Below are positions 11,305 through 19,943 of a stretch of 64,000 nt of DNA, in pieces. Origin of the DNA: Paraburkholderia phytofirmans PsJN (GTDB lineage Bacteria; Pseudomonadota; Gammaproteobacteria; Burkholderiales; Burkholderiaceae); assembly GCF_000020125.1 (NCBI RefSeq), contig NC_010681.1:1-64000 (forward strand), in the 5' to 3' direction. Each line of letters starts with the position of its first letter. The first letter of the stretch is position 1. The notes beneath the pieces were generated by a model, which was not told where the DNA came from, searched no databases, and saw only the letters and a list, made by a program, of their open reading frames with translations. The translations under genes and the position numbers were made by a program.

Positions 11305-14187
11305 ATGGATCCGACCGAACAACACTGCGCTAATTGCAAAAAGACTGGCTTGCCCATCTTGCCGGTGCGCTATACCGTGCTCCCGAAAACCGTTTCTGCC
11401 AAGCTCCCCGGCGGTATCAGCGGCACAGGCGTCACGAATATCGAGTTGCATGAGCATCACTACGGATTGCGCACGTTGCGTGAAGGCTGGCTATACCTAT
11501 TTTACGTCAAGGGCGCGCGCGGTAGTAACTACTGGGAGGCTTATAAGGTCACGCAGGATGGTCGCCTGTGGAAGCAAACGTTGCCACTCACAACTACCCC
11601 AACTACACACCCCGCTTGCGCGCAAAAACGCATTGCCGTCCCGATGGACCTGATTGCGATCGAGCAGCCGGAGAAATGTACGGGTCGCGTCTATATCGCG
11701 TTTTCGGAAATCACCTGGCATAGCGATATCTTCAAACAGTACGCAGACAACGAGACATTGCGAAATAAGCGAATGCAGTGGATCGAGCCGGCGAGGTGGA
11801 TCAAGGGCAGCAAAGACGAAAACGGACATGCCGTGCTTGCGACCGAGGCGAGCATCGACGATGTCGTCGAATACATGCCGGGCCTGGATCCGAAACTACT
11901 CGAACCGCAGCGATTGCTGGAACCGAAAAATGCGGCGCTGAGCGATGAGAGCGGCAATTACAAAGCGGAATGGGTGAGGAAGGAAGCGACGCGGTACCCT
12001 TTGCACGTCCGGCAAGCCACCCCTGCATCGGCGAGTGGTTCGCTCGTTAAAGTGATGAACTACGTTGGCGAGACGGAAGACGGCAAGCATCGGCCACCAA
12101 TGCTGCTGGCATTGTGGGACGGTATCGGAAATGCTCACGAACTGAACGGATTTCGCAACGATCCGGCATCGTGGTTCGATCAGTACGTCACCGAGCGCGC
12201 ACTGCAGGTCACGGCGATGCACAATATCGACACTGCGCACAAGGTCGTTCAGTCTCGCCAGGAGCAAGCGCTTAACAACCAGGAGAGCATGGCGAGGCAA
12301 GCGCATGAAATGACGCCGCTCGGCCGACCGGAGGCGCAGACCGCGCTGGCCGCGCAACGTGCGCGAGCGCTAGCCGGTGCGGACCCGGCACGGACGGCGC
12401 AAATCAACGCCTACTACGACGACATGAACTGGATGGCTGCCAACAATATTCCGGGCAGCTATCAGACCCAGCTGATTCAGATGGGACGGATGAGCAGCGC
12501 GGGCAGTGCAAGCTCGACTGCGCCTTACACCGGTGTATATCGCGACGACATCATGAACAAGGCGCGTGCTTATGCTCAGGCGCGCCCCGGGTTCCATGAT
12601 CGTAACGTTAAAGACAGCACGACACGTGCGTGGTCGGCATACGAAGCACGACTTAAGCGGGACAACATCGAGGCCTTTCGAAAGAACTATGAAGGTTTGC
12701 AATCGACGGTTTATCAATTGCAGGAGACTCGCAGCGACGACGTTGGGAAGTGGGTCAACGCACCACTGCTGCTAGCCGCGCTCGAAGACTGCCATCCCGG
12801 CGACACACATGACTCCCTGGTTTTTGAAGCCATTGTTTCCGACGCTGTGACCGGTTTGGCGTCCACTCCCAAGGGTAAAGCGGTTGTGGACGGTTTGATC
12901 ACTCAATGGGATCCGACTCAACCCGGCAGTTTGATCTGGCGTGTCGTGGCAATGAATCAGATGGATGCCCGCCAGGAACTCGGCCAGGCATTGAAGGCGG
13001 CGCAAGCGCATAAGGCTACGCCGCTGGAAACGGGCTTCGAAACATTCGCATCGATTGCGGCTTCTACCAAGAAACTGGTTGGCTACTATAAAAGCCTCTC
13101 TCAAACGGCGCTCGAGACCGACCCAAAGAAAATTACGCCGCTTGCCGGATTATTCCAGCGCCTCGGCGCGGATCAGTTCGGCATGAGCGTCGGTGATGCC
13201 ATCTTTGCAAAATTCAGAATCAATCAGATTGGCGATTATGTTGGCGAGAAATTCATTCAATCGATTCTATTGCAGCGCGCTGGCGTGCCCTATGCGGACG
13301 CAATCGCACTGGTTCGCAAACAGGCCGAACTCGAGAAAATAAGCCGCCTGGATACGATCAAACGTCTTTTGACGGCACGCGCGGCTTTGCGCAGCCCAGC
13401 TCCTGAAGGGGCTCCTAACGCGACCAAAGAGTTGTACGAGGCTTGGGACAAGATCAAGCTCACTGACGAAAGCCGAAAACCGCTTCTTATGGGGCGTATC
13501 GCCGTTGTCAGCGGATTACTGGAAGCCGTTAATTTTGTCCATCTCATCGCGGGAGCGCAGGACAAGGACACCAAGCTCAAACTGATGCAATCGGGCGCGT
13601 CGCTATGCTCGTCACTCGTTACTATCAGCATGACGCCTTACTACGCGGTGTTGAAAAACTCGACGCGCTCTCTGACTTGGAAGCTGGTGGGGGGAGGTCT
13701 GAGCAGCTTTGGTACATTTGTCTCAGCATGGCTAGATTGGGAAAATGTAGATACGGCGATTTTGAAACACCAATTTGACGTGGTTGGAGTTTTAGGTATC
13801 AAGACGCTTGCGGGTGGTCTATCAGGCACGGCAATTCTCTTGGATGCCATCAGCACATCAGCTCCGTTGCTCAAGAAAATCGCGTCTCGGTACGGTACAG
13901 AAGCAGTGATTGCGGCAGTTGAAGCGGTATCTGAACGCATTGCCATCATTGCGGGGTTGCGCGCCATTGGTATGTTGGCGGGTTGGGAAGCAACAATCGG
14001 TTTGATCTTGCTGCAGGCGTTAGCTGACTGGCTCACTCCGGATGCACTGGAGGCGTGGTGTTCGCGGTGCGCTTTCGGGACTGGGCAGGAGACCATTTAT
14101 CGCGTGACCGATCACAGCGTTCCGCTCTACACAAAGAACCTGGAACAGGACAAAGAATTTACTGATGCCATGGCTAAGGTCTCATGA
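11305..14187 (+). CDS. Type VI effector, VasX/BTH_I2691-like membrane toxin (copy 1)
   Basis: The 960-residue protein begins CANCKKTGLPILPVRY, followed by HHYGLRTLREGWLYLFYVKG, the N-terminal block of the VasX/BTH_I2691 group of type VI substrates. A helical middle (about 290-700) includes TVYQLQETRSDDVGKW and WDPTQPGSLIWR. The C-terminal 250 residues contain several long hydrophobic segments (for example IAVVSGLLEAVNFVHLIAG and IGLILLQALADWL), consistent with a pore-forming toxin acting on target-cell membranes, as shown for VasX. The end has a conserved W-x2-C-x-FG motif. The start at 11305 is chosen because MDPTEQHCANC aligns with the second copy (MATTEQKCANC). The stop overlaps the next gene by 4 bases (ATGA), typical of effector-immunity pairs. 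The pore function is inferred. Confidence 0.85.
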   Translation: MDPTEQHCANCKKTGLPILPVRYTVLPKTVSAKLPGGISGTGVTNIELHEHHYGLRTLREGWLYLFYVKGARGSNYWEAYKVTQDGRLWKQTLPLTTTPTTHPACAQKRIAVPMDLIAIEQPEKCTGRVYIAFSEITWHSDIFKQYADNETLRNKRMQWIEPARWIKGSKDENGHAVLATEASIDDVVEYMPGLDPKLLEPQRLLEPKNAALSDESGNYKAEWVRKEATRYPLHVRQATPASASGSLVKVMNYVGETEDGKHRPPMLLALWDGIGNAHELNGFRNDPASWFDQYVTERALQVTAMHNIDTAHKVVQSRQEQALNNQESMARQAHEMTPLGRPEAQTALAAQRARALAGADPARTAQINAYYDDMNWMAANNIPGSYQTQLIQMGRMSSAGSASSTAPYTGVYRDDIMNKARAYAQARPGFHDRNVKDSTTRAWSAYEARLKRDNIEAFRKNYEGLQSTVYQLQETRSDDVGKWVNAPLLLAALEDCHPGDTHDSLVFEAIVSDAVTGLASTPKGKAVVDGLITQWDPTQPGSLIWRVVAMNQMDARQELGQALKAAQAHKATPLETGFETFASIAASTKKLVGYYKSLSQTALETDPKKITPLAGLFQRLGADQFGMSVGDAIFAKFRINQIGDYVGEKFIQSILLQRAGVPYADAIALVRKQAELEKISRLDTIKRLLTARAALRSPAPEGAPNATKELYEAWDKIKLTDESRKPLLMGRIAVVSGLLEAVNFVHLIAGAQDKDTKLKLMQSGASLCSSLVTISMTPYYAVLKNSTRSLTWKLVGGGLSSFGTFVSAWLDWENVDTAILKHQFDVVGVLGIKTLAGGLSGTAILLDAISTSAPLLKKIASRYGTEAVIAAVEAVSERIAIIAGLRAIGMLAGWEATIGLILLQALADWLTPDALEAWCSRCAFGTGQETIYRVTDHSVPLYTKNLEQDKEFTDAMAKVS

Positions 14188-14939
14188 AGAACAAAGAACA
14201 ACACATCTCCACCGTCCTGCTACGCGGCACCATTACGAAGCTGGAGCGTTCACGCCGTAGTCACGACTTCGTATTGACACAGGTGCAGCAACGACAGGTC
14301 GGCGCTACCGCCTTGGGTGCGGCAGCGATGGGTATGGGTGCGGCCGGTATGGGACTCGTCAGTATGGCGTCCAACTCCGACGAGGAAGCTGACTGGGTGG
14401 AGTTTGAACTCGACGGCAAGAAAATGCAGGGTTGGTTGTGGCTATTGCCAATGCGCAACGGCGATGAAGTCGAAGTCGTCGCAGAGAAGGTGGCAGACGA
14501 TCGCTACATCGTCTATTCGGTTAAGCGCGATGGCGACGATATCGTGGCGATGTATCCGCATGCCACCGCTGGCAGAAAGGCGCACTACCGAAACATGACG
14601 AAGATCATGCTGTGGACATTCTTTGTCCTTTACGCAATTCTCGTCGTCGGGACGTACTTTAAGGGCGAAATTTCAAGTGACCTCTACGCCTATACGGTTT
14701 CCATGGCCACCATCGGTGTTGGCGGATTTATCGTATTCGGCATCATTTTCTATCGGACATCCCTGAAGCTGATGGGGTTCGTTCGCTTAGCCGAGGCAGT
14801 TTTCAGAACCTATGGTTGGCCAGACGTCCAGAATATCGATCTGAGAAAGACCTCACGGGAACACAGGGGAACGAATACTTTGTCGAACTATGGGCGCCAT
14901 TACTTCCGATACAAAATAAATGTTGACCCACGGGCGTAA
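14184..14939 (+). CDS. Membrane protein, candidate immunity to effector 1
   Basis: The 251-residue protein begins VLLRGTITKLERSRRSHDFVL, then has a Gly/Ala/Met-rich hydrophobic stretch near residues 40-62, a conserved DWVEFELDGKKMQGWLWLLP block, and two strong membrane segments (LWTFFVLYAILVVGTYF and GVGGFIVFGIIFY). It ends with FRTYGWPDVQNIDLRK. The 4-base overlap with the toxin gene, the membrane location and the absence of a signal peptide fit an immunity protein that blocks a pore-forming effector in the inner membrane. Two paralogues follow at 14958 and 18955. I cannot exclude that the family is an accessory or a second secreted component rather than immunity. The pairing is the main evidence. 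Confidence 0.65.
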   Translation: MKNKEQHISTVLLRGTITKLERSRRSHDFVLTQVQQRQVGATALGAAAMGMGAAGMGLVSMASNSDEEADWVEFELDGKKMQGWLWLLPMRNGDEVEVVAEKVADDRYIVYSVKRDGDDIVAMYPHATAGRKAHYRNMTKIMLWTFFVLYAILVVGTYFKGEISSDLYAYTVSMATIGVGGFIVFGIIFYRTSLKLMGFVRLAEAVFRTYGWPDVQNIDLRKTSREHRGTNTLSNYGRHYFRYKINVDPRA

Positions 14940-14957
14940 GGGCGGTCACGAGACGCT

Positions 14958-15692
14958 ATGCAAGAACCCAAATTTCACCTTCAACCGATACTGCTGCGCG
15001 GGACGATTGCCAACCTGCAGCGCTCCCGGCGCACTCATGATTTTGTGCTCACTCAATTCCAGCAAAATGCGGTGGGCGTAACCGCCGTGGGTACGGCCGC
15101 AATGGGTTTTGGCGCAGCTGGTATTGGACTCGTGAATATGGCGTCCAACGCGGACGAGGAAGCCGACTGGGTCGAGTTCCGACTGGACGGAATGCAGATG
15201 CAAGGCTGGCTTTGGCTCTTGCCGATGCGCAATGGGGATGTTGTAGAAGTCGTAGCCGAGAAGGTAGGAGAAAGCCGATACGTCGTCTATTCGATCAAGC
15301 GAGAGGGGGACGATATCGTTTCCGTCTATCCGCATGCTACCGCGGGCCGCAGGCAGCACTATCGCAGCATGGCAAAAACCTTGCTCTGGGCTTTCGTGTT
15401 CGTCAACGCAATCGGCGTGTTTGCGATGCACAAGCCGGGAGACTTCGGCGCCAAATTTCTTTCGTTTGCCGCGTTCATGGGCGTCGCGATGGCGGCAGCT
15501 CTTGTCGTCTTTGCAACTATTTTTTACCGTGTCACCCAAAAGATGATGGGCTTTGTTCGGCTTGCCGAAGCTATTTTCAGAACCTATGGCTGGCCGGACG
15601 TGGAAAACATCAACCTTCGCAAGACGTCACGCGCGCACCGCGGAACCAATACCCTTGCGAATTACGGCCGCTATTACTTCCGTTACAAGTAA
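14958..15692 (+). CDS. Tandem paralogue of the candidate immunity protein
   Basis: The 244-residue protein is a close paralogue of the gene ending 18 bases upstream. It shares LLRGTIANLQRSRRTHDFVL, MQGWLWLLPMRNGD, EKVGESRYVVYSIKREGDDI and FRTYGWPDVENINLRKTSR. The two membrane segments differ more than the rest (LLWAFVFVNAIGVFAM and MAAALVVFATIFY). Tandem immunity duplication is common at type VI and other toxin loci, where extra copies can protect against variant toxins. It precedes the PAAR gene by 72 bases. Divergence concentrated in the membrane segments suggests specificity is set there; that is an inference. Confidence 0.65.
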   Translation: MQEPKFHLQPILLRGTIANLQRSRRTHDFVLTQFQQNAVGVTAVGTAAMGFGAAGIGLVNMASNADEEADWVEFRLDGMQMQGWLWLLPMRNGDVVEVVAEKVGESRYVVYSIKREGDDIVSVYPHATAGRRQHYRSMAKTLLWAFVFVNAIGVFAMHKPGDFGAKFLSFAAFMGVAMAAALVVFATIFYRVTQKMMGFVRLAEAIFRTYGWPDVENINLRKTSRAHRGTNTLANYGRYYFRYK

Positions 15693-15764
15693 ATCGTTCG
15701 TGGAGCACGCGATGGACACCAATAAGGTTTGGCAATGTTTCACGGTAGGGAAGGAGACGACTCC

Positions 15765-16016
15765 ATGATGAATCTCATTCGTCTCGATGACGATACTGAT
15801 CATGGCGGAAAGGTGATCACCGCATCGCAGACCATGTCTTTCGACGGCCGCTTTGTTGCTCGCAAGGGTGACGAAGTCTCCTGTCCAAAGCACGTGGATG
15901 TGAAACCCAACGTCATCGTTGAGGGAGACGAGTCGATGACGGACAACGGTGTCCCGATCGCGCGACATGGTGACCAGACGACTTGTGGGTGCAAGTTGAT
16001 CTCAAGCCTGGTCTGA
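15765..16016 (+). CDS. PAAR-domain spike tip protein
   Basis: PAAR proteins form the sharp tip on VgrG and can carry effectors. The 83-residue protein is a stand-alone PAAR of usual size: DTDHGGKVITAS, GDEVSCPKHVDVKPNVIVEG, then PIARHGDQTTCGCKLISS. The conserved metal-site residues are visible (His in DHGG, CPKH, HGD, CGC). The ATG at 15765 has an AAGGAG site 8 bases before it; a second ATG at 15768 is equally possible. It sits between the first toxin/immunity group and the second toxin, so it may be the tip used by effector 2 in particular. Unlike the damaged PAAR gene near 6.1 kb, this copy is intact. Confidence 0.9.
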   Translation: MMNLIRLDDDTDHGGKVITASQTMSFDGRFVARKGDEVSCPKHVDVKPNVIVEGDESMTDNGVPIARHGDQTTCGCKLISSLV

Positions 16017-16120
16017 ATGCGGCGAGCCCAAGATCACGCGAAGCACAGCGTAACCATTGAGTAGCGGCGGCGCGAAAGGCCCTGAACCTTGCGTCCAATA
16101 ATCGAACACAAAAAATCATC

Positions 16121-18958
16121 ATGGCAACGACCGAACAAAAATGCGCTAACTGCGAGAAGACAGGTTTGCCGATCCTTCCGGTGCGTTACACCGTGCTACC
16201 GCAGACCGTGGGGGCGAAACTGCCAGCAGGAATTAGCGGTAAAGGCGTAACGGATGTTTCTCTGACGGCGCATCACTACGGTCTGCGCACATTGCGCGAA
16301 GGGTGGCTCTACCTTTTCTATGCGAAGGGCCCGCGTGGCAGCAACTACTGGGAAGCGTACACGATAACCGAGGATGGACGCTTGTGGAAGCAGCCTCTGC
16401 CACTGATGACTGCTCCGGCGATTCATCCCGCCTGCACTCAGAAGAGCATCGCTGCGCCAATGGACATTATCGCGATTGAACGTCCGGAAAAGTGCGGCGA
16501 CGTCTATATCGCCTTCTCCGAGTACCCATGGCACAAGGACATCTTCAAATTGTATGCGGGCGACGCGGCACTTCGTGCGCAGCGCATGCAACGGATCGAG
16601 CCGGCGAAATGGATCACAGGCGCAAAAGATGAACACGCTGCGGTTGCGACCGAACAGAGCATCGATGCCGTCGTCGAGTACATGCCAGGTTTCGATCCCA
16701 AGTTGTTGCAATTGCCAAAACAGAAAGTCAGCAACCCGAACGGCAGTGTCAACGCGGACGTGTTGAAACACGAAGCGACGCGCTATCCGTTGCATATACG
16801 CCAGGCGACACCGGCTTCAGCAAGCACCGCGCTTGTGAAACTGATGAATGGCGTTGGAGAAACCAAAGCGGGCAAGCATCATCCCCCAATGCTGTTGGCA
16901 CTTTGGGACGGCATCGGCAACGTGCACGAACTGAACGGTTATCGCAACGACGCTGCCGTCATGATGACACGCTATGTACAGGAATTGCCCAAAGAGATTG
17001 ATGCGTTGCAGTCGATCGAAGCGGCAGAGGTTGCGGTAAAGAACGGTGCAGTTGCTTCTAAAAGCCGCTGGCGTTCGGCTCGTCAAGCAGGTTGGGAAGC
17101 GATGATCAATTCGCCCGGCGCGATGGATGGTATACCGACGATGCTGTCGCCCGAACAGGAAGCGGCGTCGGAGAAGAACATCGAGGACGCGGGAAAGATC
17201 AGCCCGGCGGAGGCTAAAGAGATCGGCGAGGCAGAGTGGCCGAAATATCTGGATAAGCTTAACAAATCCAGGTTCCAGCAGTTTCGCGGCGCATTCCAAT
17301 CTATGCAAGCTACCGTGAACCAGTTACAGGCTGCCCGTACGGCGGACGTGGCCGCATGGCTGAAAGCACCGCTGTTGCTTGCGACCCTTCACGATTACCA
17401 CGAGAACGACATTCCTAATGGTGCTGCGTTCGAGGGGGTGGTGAACGAGGCGATTACTGGGCTGCCGTCTGAAGAGAAAGGCGCCCAGGTCGTGGTCGAT
17501 CTGGTGAACAACATGGATCCCACCCAGCCGACGAGTCTGGTTTGGCGAGCCTTCGCGTTCAACCAGAAACAACCAAAAGTGGAAATTAAGGAATTGCTCG
17601 AAAAGGCGACGGCGTACAAAGCGTCGCGCGCAGAGGAGATCGCGGAAATTCTCGAGAAGATCGCCAAGCCGTTGGAGAAGTTAAAAACGTTTGTCGAATT
17701 TCGCGAAAAAATGGGCGAAGTCAAGGAACACGAGTACGCGATCTCGGCTACCGAGCGCGCCGTAAAAAAACTGCAAGTCGACCGGCTGAGCATTACGATC
17801 GCCAATGCGCTTTTCAAGTGGACGGGGATGGGTAAAGTAAGCGACTGCGCGGGAGCATTCCTGATACGCGGCGCGCTTATGATGCGGGTCGGCATTAGCC
17901 AGACCGACACCTTGGGCTTGGTCAAGGAATCGGCGAATGTCGAGCCGAAGTTGCGCGCCAAGCTGGAAAGTGGTTACCGCGCGTTGCGCGCAAAGGGCGT
18001 GAAAGCTGCGGAGGCCTATGCACAAACGCTTGAGGCCTTGGCCTCGGATGAAAGGGGGCTCGTGCTCCGGGCGAAGTGGAACGCCGTCAGGCTGACGAGC
18101 GAGGGCGCCGAAGCTGCGGCAGGGATTCGAATCGGCGGAACGTTGGCAATCATTGAGCTGTTTGGCTTTGGTGCGAGTCTGGCAAAAGTCGATAAGAGTG
18201 GGGAAGACTATGCGATGCTCGTGGCGAGCGGATTTTCAGCTTCATCTGCCTGTTTGCAAGCCTCCAGTAAAGCAATGGCGGCGATGGCGAAAGATGCAGC
18301 CCAGACTGCGGCTAATTTAAAGGCCATCACCGGTTATTTTGGTGGCGCATCGGCAGCGATTGGCGCGTTCTTCGACGCGAAAAAAGGTGTGGCGCAAGCG
18401 CAGGACAGCAAGATCTGCCTCGCGTCACTCTATTTCATTAAGAGCGGTTTGGGATTTACGGCTGCCGCCGCTAACCTCTTGACGGCTCTAACTTCAAGCG
18501 CGCCACTGATCGCGAGGATCACCGGTGGGCGCGGTGTCGTTTGGCTAGGCAAAGCCAGTGCAGGCATGGCCGGAGCGACGGCAAGAATCACCAACCTGGC
18601 AACAACCGCCGAAGAAGGTACGACGGCAGCTGCTCGGGCGGCCGCAGCCAAGGCCGCCGGCAGAGAAGCAGTTGGTGTGGCAGCAGGAGAAGTTGTATTG
18701 ACCGTTGGCGAGCGCGGTGCGCTGCTAATTATTGGGCGAGTTGCACTCTTCATGGCAGGCTGGGAGGTCGCTGTGGTAATCACACTGATTCAAGTCCTGA
18801 TCTGGTACTTCTCGGATAACGATTTGCAGAGCTGGTTTGAAAAATGTACGTTTGGCAAGTCGCCGAATAGTCCTCCATGGGAAGCGGGCAAGCAGCATGA
18901 GGAATTCGAAAAGGCACTCAAGAGCGTTGGGTTGACGGCAAGTGAGGGTTCGGAATGA
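16121..18958 (+). CDS. Type VI effector, VasX/BTH_I2691-like membrane toxin (copy 2)
   Basis: The 945-residue protein is paralogous to the product at 11305. The N-terminal third is highly similar (CANCEKTGLPILPVRYTVLP; LRTLREGWLYLFYAKGPRGS), and the mid-region block MQATVNQLQAARTADVAAWL and the end motif WFEKCTFG are also shared. The stretch from about residue 290 to 375 and the hydrophobic C-terminal region differ strongly, with an Ala-rich part near 800-870. Several C-terminal hydrophobic segments (for example LLIIGRVALFMAGWEVAVVI) again point to membrane insertion. The stop overlaps the next gene by 4 bases. Conserved delivery end plus divergent toxic end is the known pattern for type VI toxin diversification. 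The target and mechanism are inferred. Confidence 0.82.
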   Translation: MATTEQKCANCEKTGLPILPVRYTVLPQTVGAKLPAGISGKGVTDVSLTAHHYGLRTLREGWLYLFYAKGPRGSNYWEAYTITEDGRLWKQPLPLMTAPAIHPACTQKSIAAPMDIIAIERPEKCGDVYIAFSEYPWHKDIFKLYAGDAALRAQRMQRIEPAKWITGAKDEHAAVATEQSIDAVVEYMPGFDPKLLQLPKQKVSNPNGSVNADVLKHEATRYPLHIRQATPASASTALVKLMNGVGETKAGKHHPPMLLALWDGIGNVHELNGYRNDAAVMMTRYVQELPKEIDALQSIEAAEVAVKNGAVASKSRWRSARQAGWEAMINSPGAMDGIPTMLSPEQEAASEKNIEDAGKISPAEAKEIGEAEWPKYLDKLNKSRFQQFRGAFQSMQATVNQLQAARTADVAAWLKAPLLLATLHDYHENDIPNGAAFEGVVNEAITGLPSEEKGAQVVVDLVNNMDPTQPTSLVWRAFAFNQKQPKVEIKELLEKATAYKASRAEEIAEILEKIAKPLEKLKTFVEFREKMGEVKEHEYAISATERAVKKLQVDRLSITIANALFKWTGMGKVSDCAGAFLIRGALMMRVGISQTDTLGLVKESANVEPKLRAKLESGYRALRAKGVKAAEAYAQTLEALASDERGLVLRAKWNAVRLTSEGAEAAAGIRIGGTLAIIELFGFGASLAKVDKSGEDYAMLVASGFSASSACLQASSKAMAAMAKDAAQTAANLKAITGYFGGASAAIGAFFDAKKGVAQAQDSKICLASLYFIKSGLGFTAAAANLLTALTSSAPLIARITGGRGVVWLGKASAGMAGATARITNLATTAEEGTTAAARAAAAKAAGREAVGVAAGEVVLTVGERGALLIIGRVALFMAGWEVAVVITLIQVLIWYFSDNDLQSWFEKCTFGKSPNSPPWEAGKQHEEFEKALKSVGLTASEGSE

Positions 18959-19692
18959 CTATTGAAGCGACATCGTCGGCGACCGCAAAATTGTTGCGCG
19001 GCCGCATCACCAATTTGCGTAAAACACGTCGGAGCCAGGACTTTTTCTTTACCGACTCCGACCGAAAAAAAATGGGTGCAACGGCAATTGCGGCTGGGCT
19101 AGCAGGGTTGGGCGGCATCGCTGTTGGCTTAGGCGGTATGGCAATGGATACGACTGAGGAGGCAGATCTTCTGGAGTTCGATCTGGCCGGTAAGCCCATC
19201 AAGGCCTGGGTGTGGCAGTCAGTCTTCGACGAAGGTGATGAAGTCGAAGTTGTCGCCGAGCAATGGGGTGACACTTGGCAGGGGTACGGCATACGACGTA
19301 TCAGCGACAAGATCGTGGCTCTGCATCCACATTGCAGTAGGGGTAGATATGCGCACTACAAGGCTTCGCTGCGGTTGTGGCTGAAAGTCTGTCTACCACT
19401 GCTCCTGTTTATGTACCTGCTAACTGGCGCGATTGCTTTCTTTGACTCTGTAGATAATTGGACGGGTATCGTGCAAATGTGGGCCGTGGGTGGGTTGGGT
19501 ATCGTGGCAATACTTGGCGCGATCGCCTACCGCATGTCACGCAAATTCATGGGCTTTGTTAGTCTTGCCGAAGGCATTTTCCAAGGGTTTGGCTGGAAGG
19601 ACGTCAAGGACATTGATCTGCCGGCGATCACCAAGAAGAGCAAGACATCAGGCGAACCGGGTGCGCTCGGAATTCTCTATTTTAGATATTGA
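18955..19692 (+). CDS. Membrane protein, candidate immunity to effector 2
   Basis: The 245-residue protein is the third, more distant member of the family at 14184 and 14958. It shares KLLRGRITNLRKTRRSQDFF, the Gly/Ala-rich hydrophobic segment (LAGLGGIAVGLGGMAMD), a DLLEFDLAGKPIKAWVWQ block, two membrane segments (LPLLLFMYLLTGAIAFF and VGGLGIVAILGAIAY), then MGFVSLAEGIFQGFGWKDVK. The ATGA overlap with effector 2 couples their translation. Its divergence from the two copies paired with effector 1 parallels the divergence of the effectors, supporting specific toxin-immunity pairing. Its role is inferred from context. Confidence 0.65.
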   Translation: MTIEATSSATAKLLRGRITNLRKTRRSQDFFFTDSDRKKMGATAIAAGLAGLGGIAVGLGGMAMDTTEEADLLEFDLAGKPIKAWVWQSVFDEGDEVEVVAEQWGDTWQGYGIRRISDKIVALHPHCSRGRYAHYKASLRLWLKVCLPLLLFMYLLTGAIAFFDSVDNWTGIVQMWAVGGLGIVAILGAIAYRMSRKFMGFVSLAEGIFQGFGWKDVKDIDLPAITKKSKTSGEPGALGILYFRY

Positions 19693-19841
19693 TAGTGCGA
19701 GACATCGCCGGTGGGTCAAATGGCGACTTTAATAGATGAATGTGCAACCAAGTTCGGTGGCTGAAAAGTGCAGGAACTCAGTTCCTCGTTGGAGAAGCGT
19801 TAATCAAAGGCGGCGGAGCTTAAGCCTGCTCTGATTGCCAC

Positions 19842-19930
19842 TCAGGTCAACACAGGTAGCCGCTGACGGCTTGCCGTTGTCGGTGCAGACCGACAGCGGG
19901 GCCTTGCACCCGATCTGCGCGCTCGTCACT
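19842..19930 (+). pseudogene. PAAR end/vgrG start remnant, right copy of the direct repeat
   Basis: The codons TQVNTGSR-stop repeat the end of the PAAR relic at 6.3 kb, and the next bases give LPLSVQTDSGALHPICALVT, the VgrG N-terminus. Both are cut off: PAAR-like sequence is not readable further left without frame changes, and vgrG similarity stops at about 19930, 14 bases before the jetD stop codon. It is thus a leftover of a second PAAR-vgrG pair and marks the border between the type VI module and the Wadjet operon. Confidence 0.75.
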
Positions 19931-19943
19931 CGAACTTCACCTC

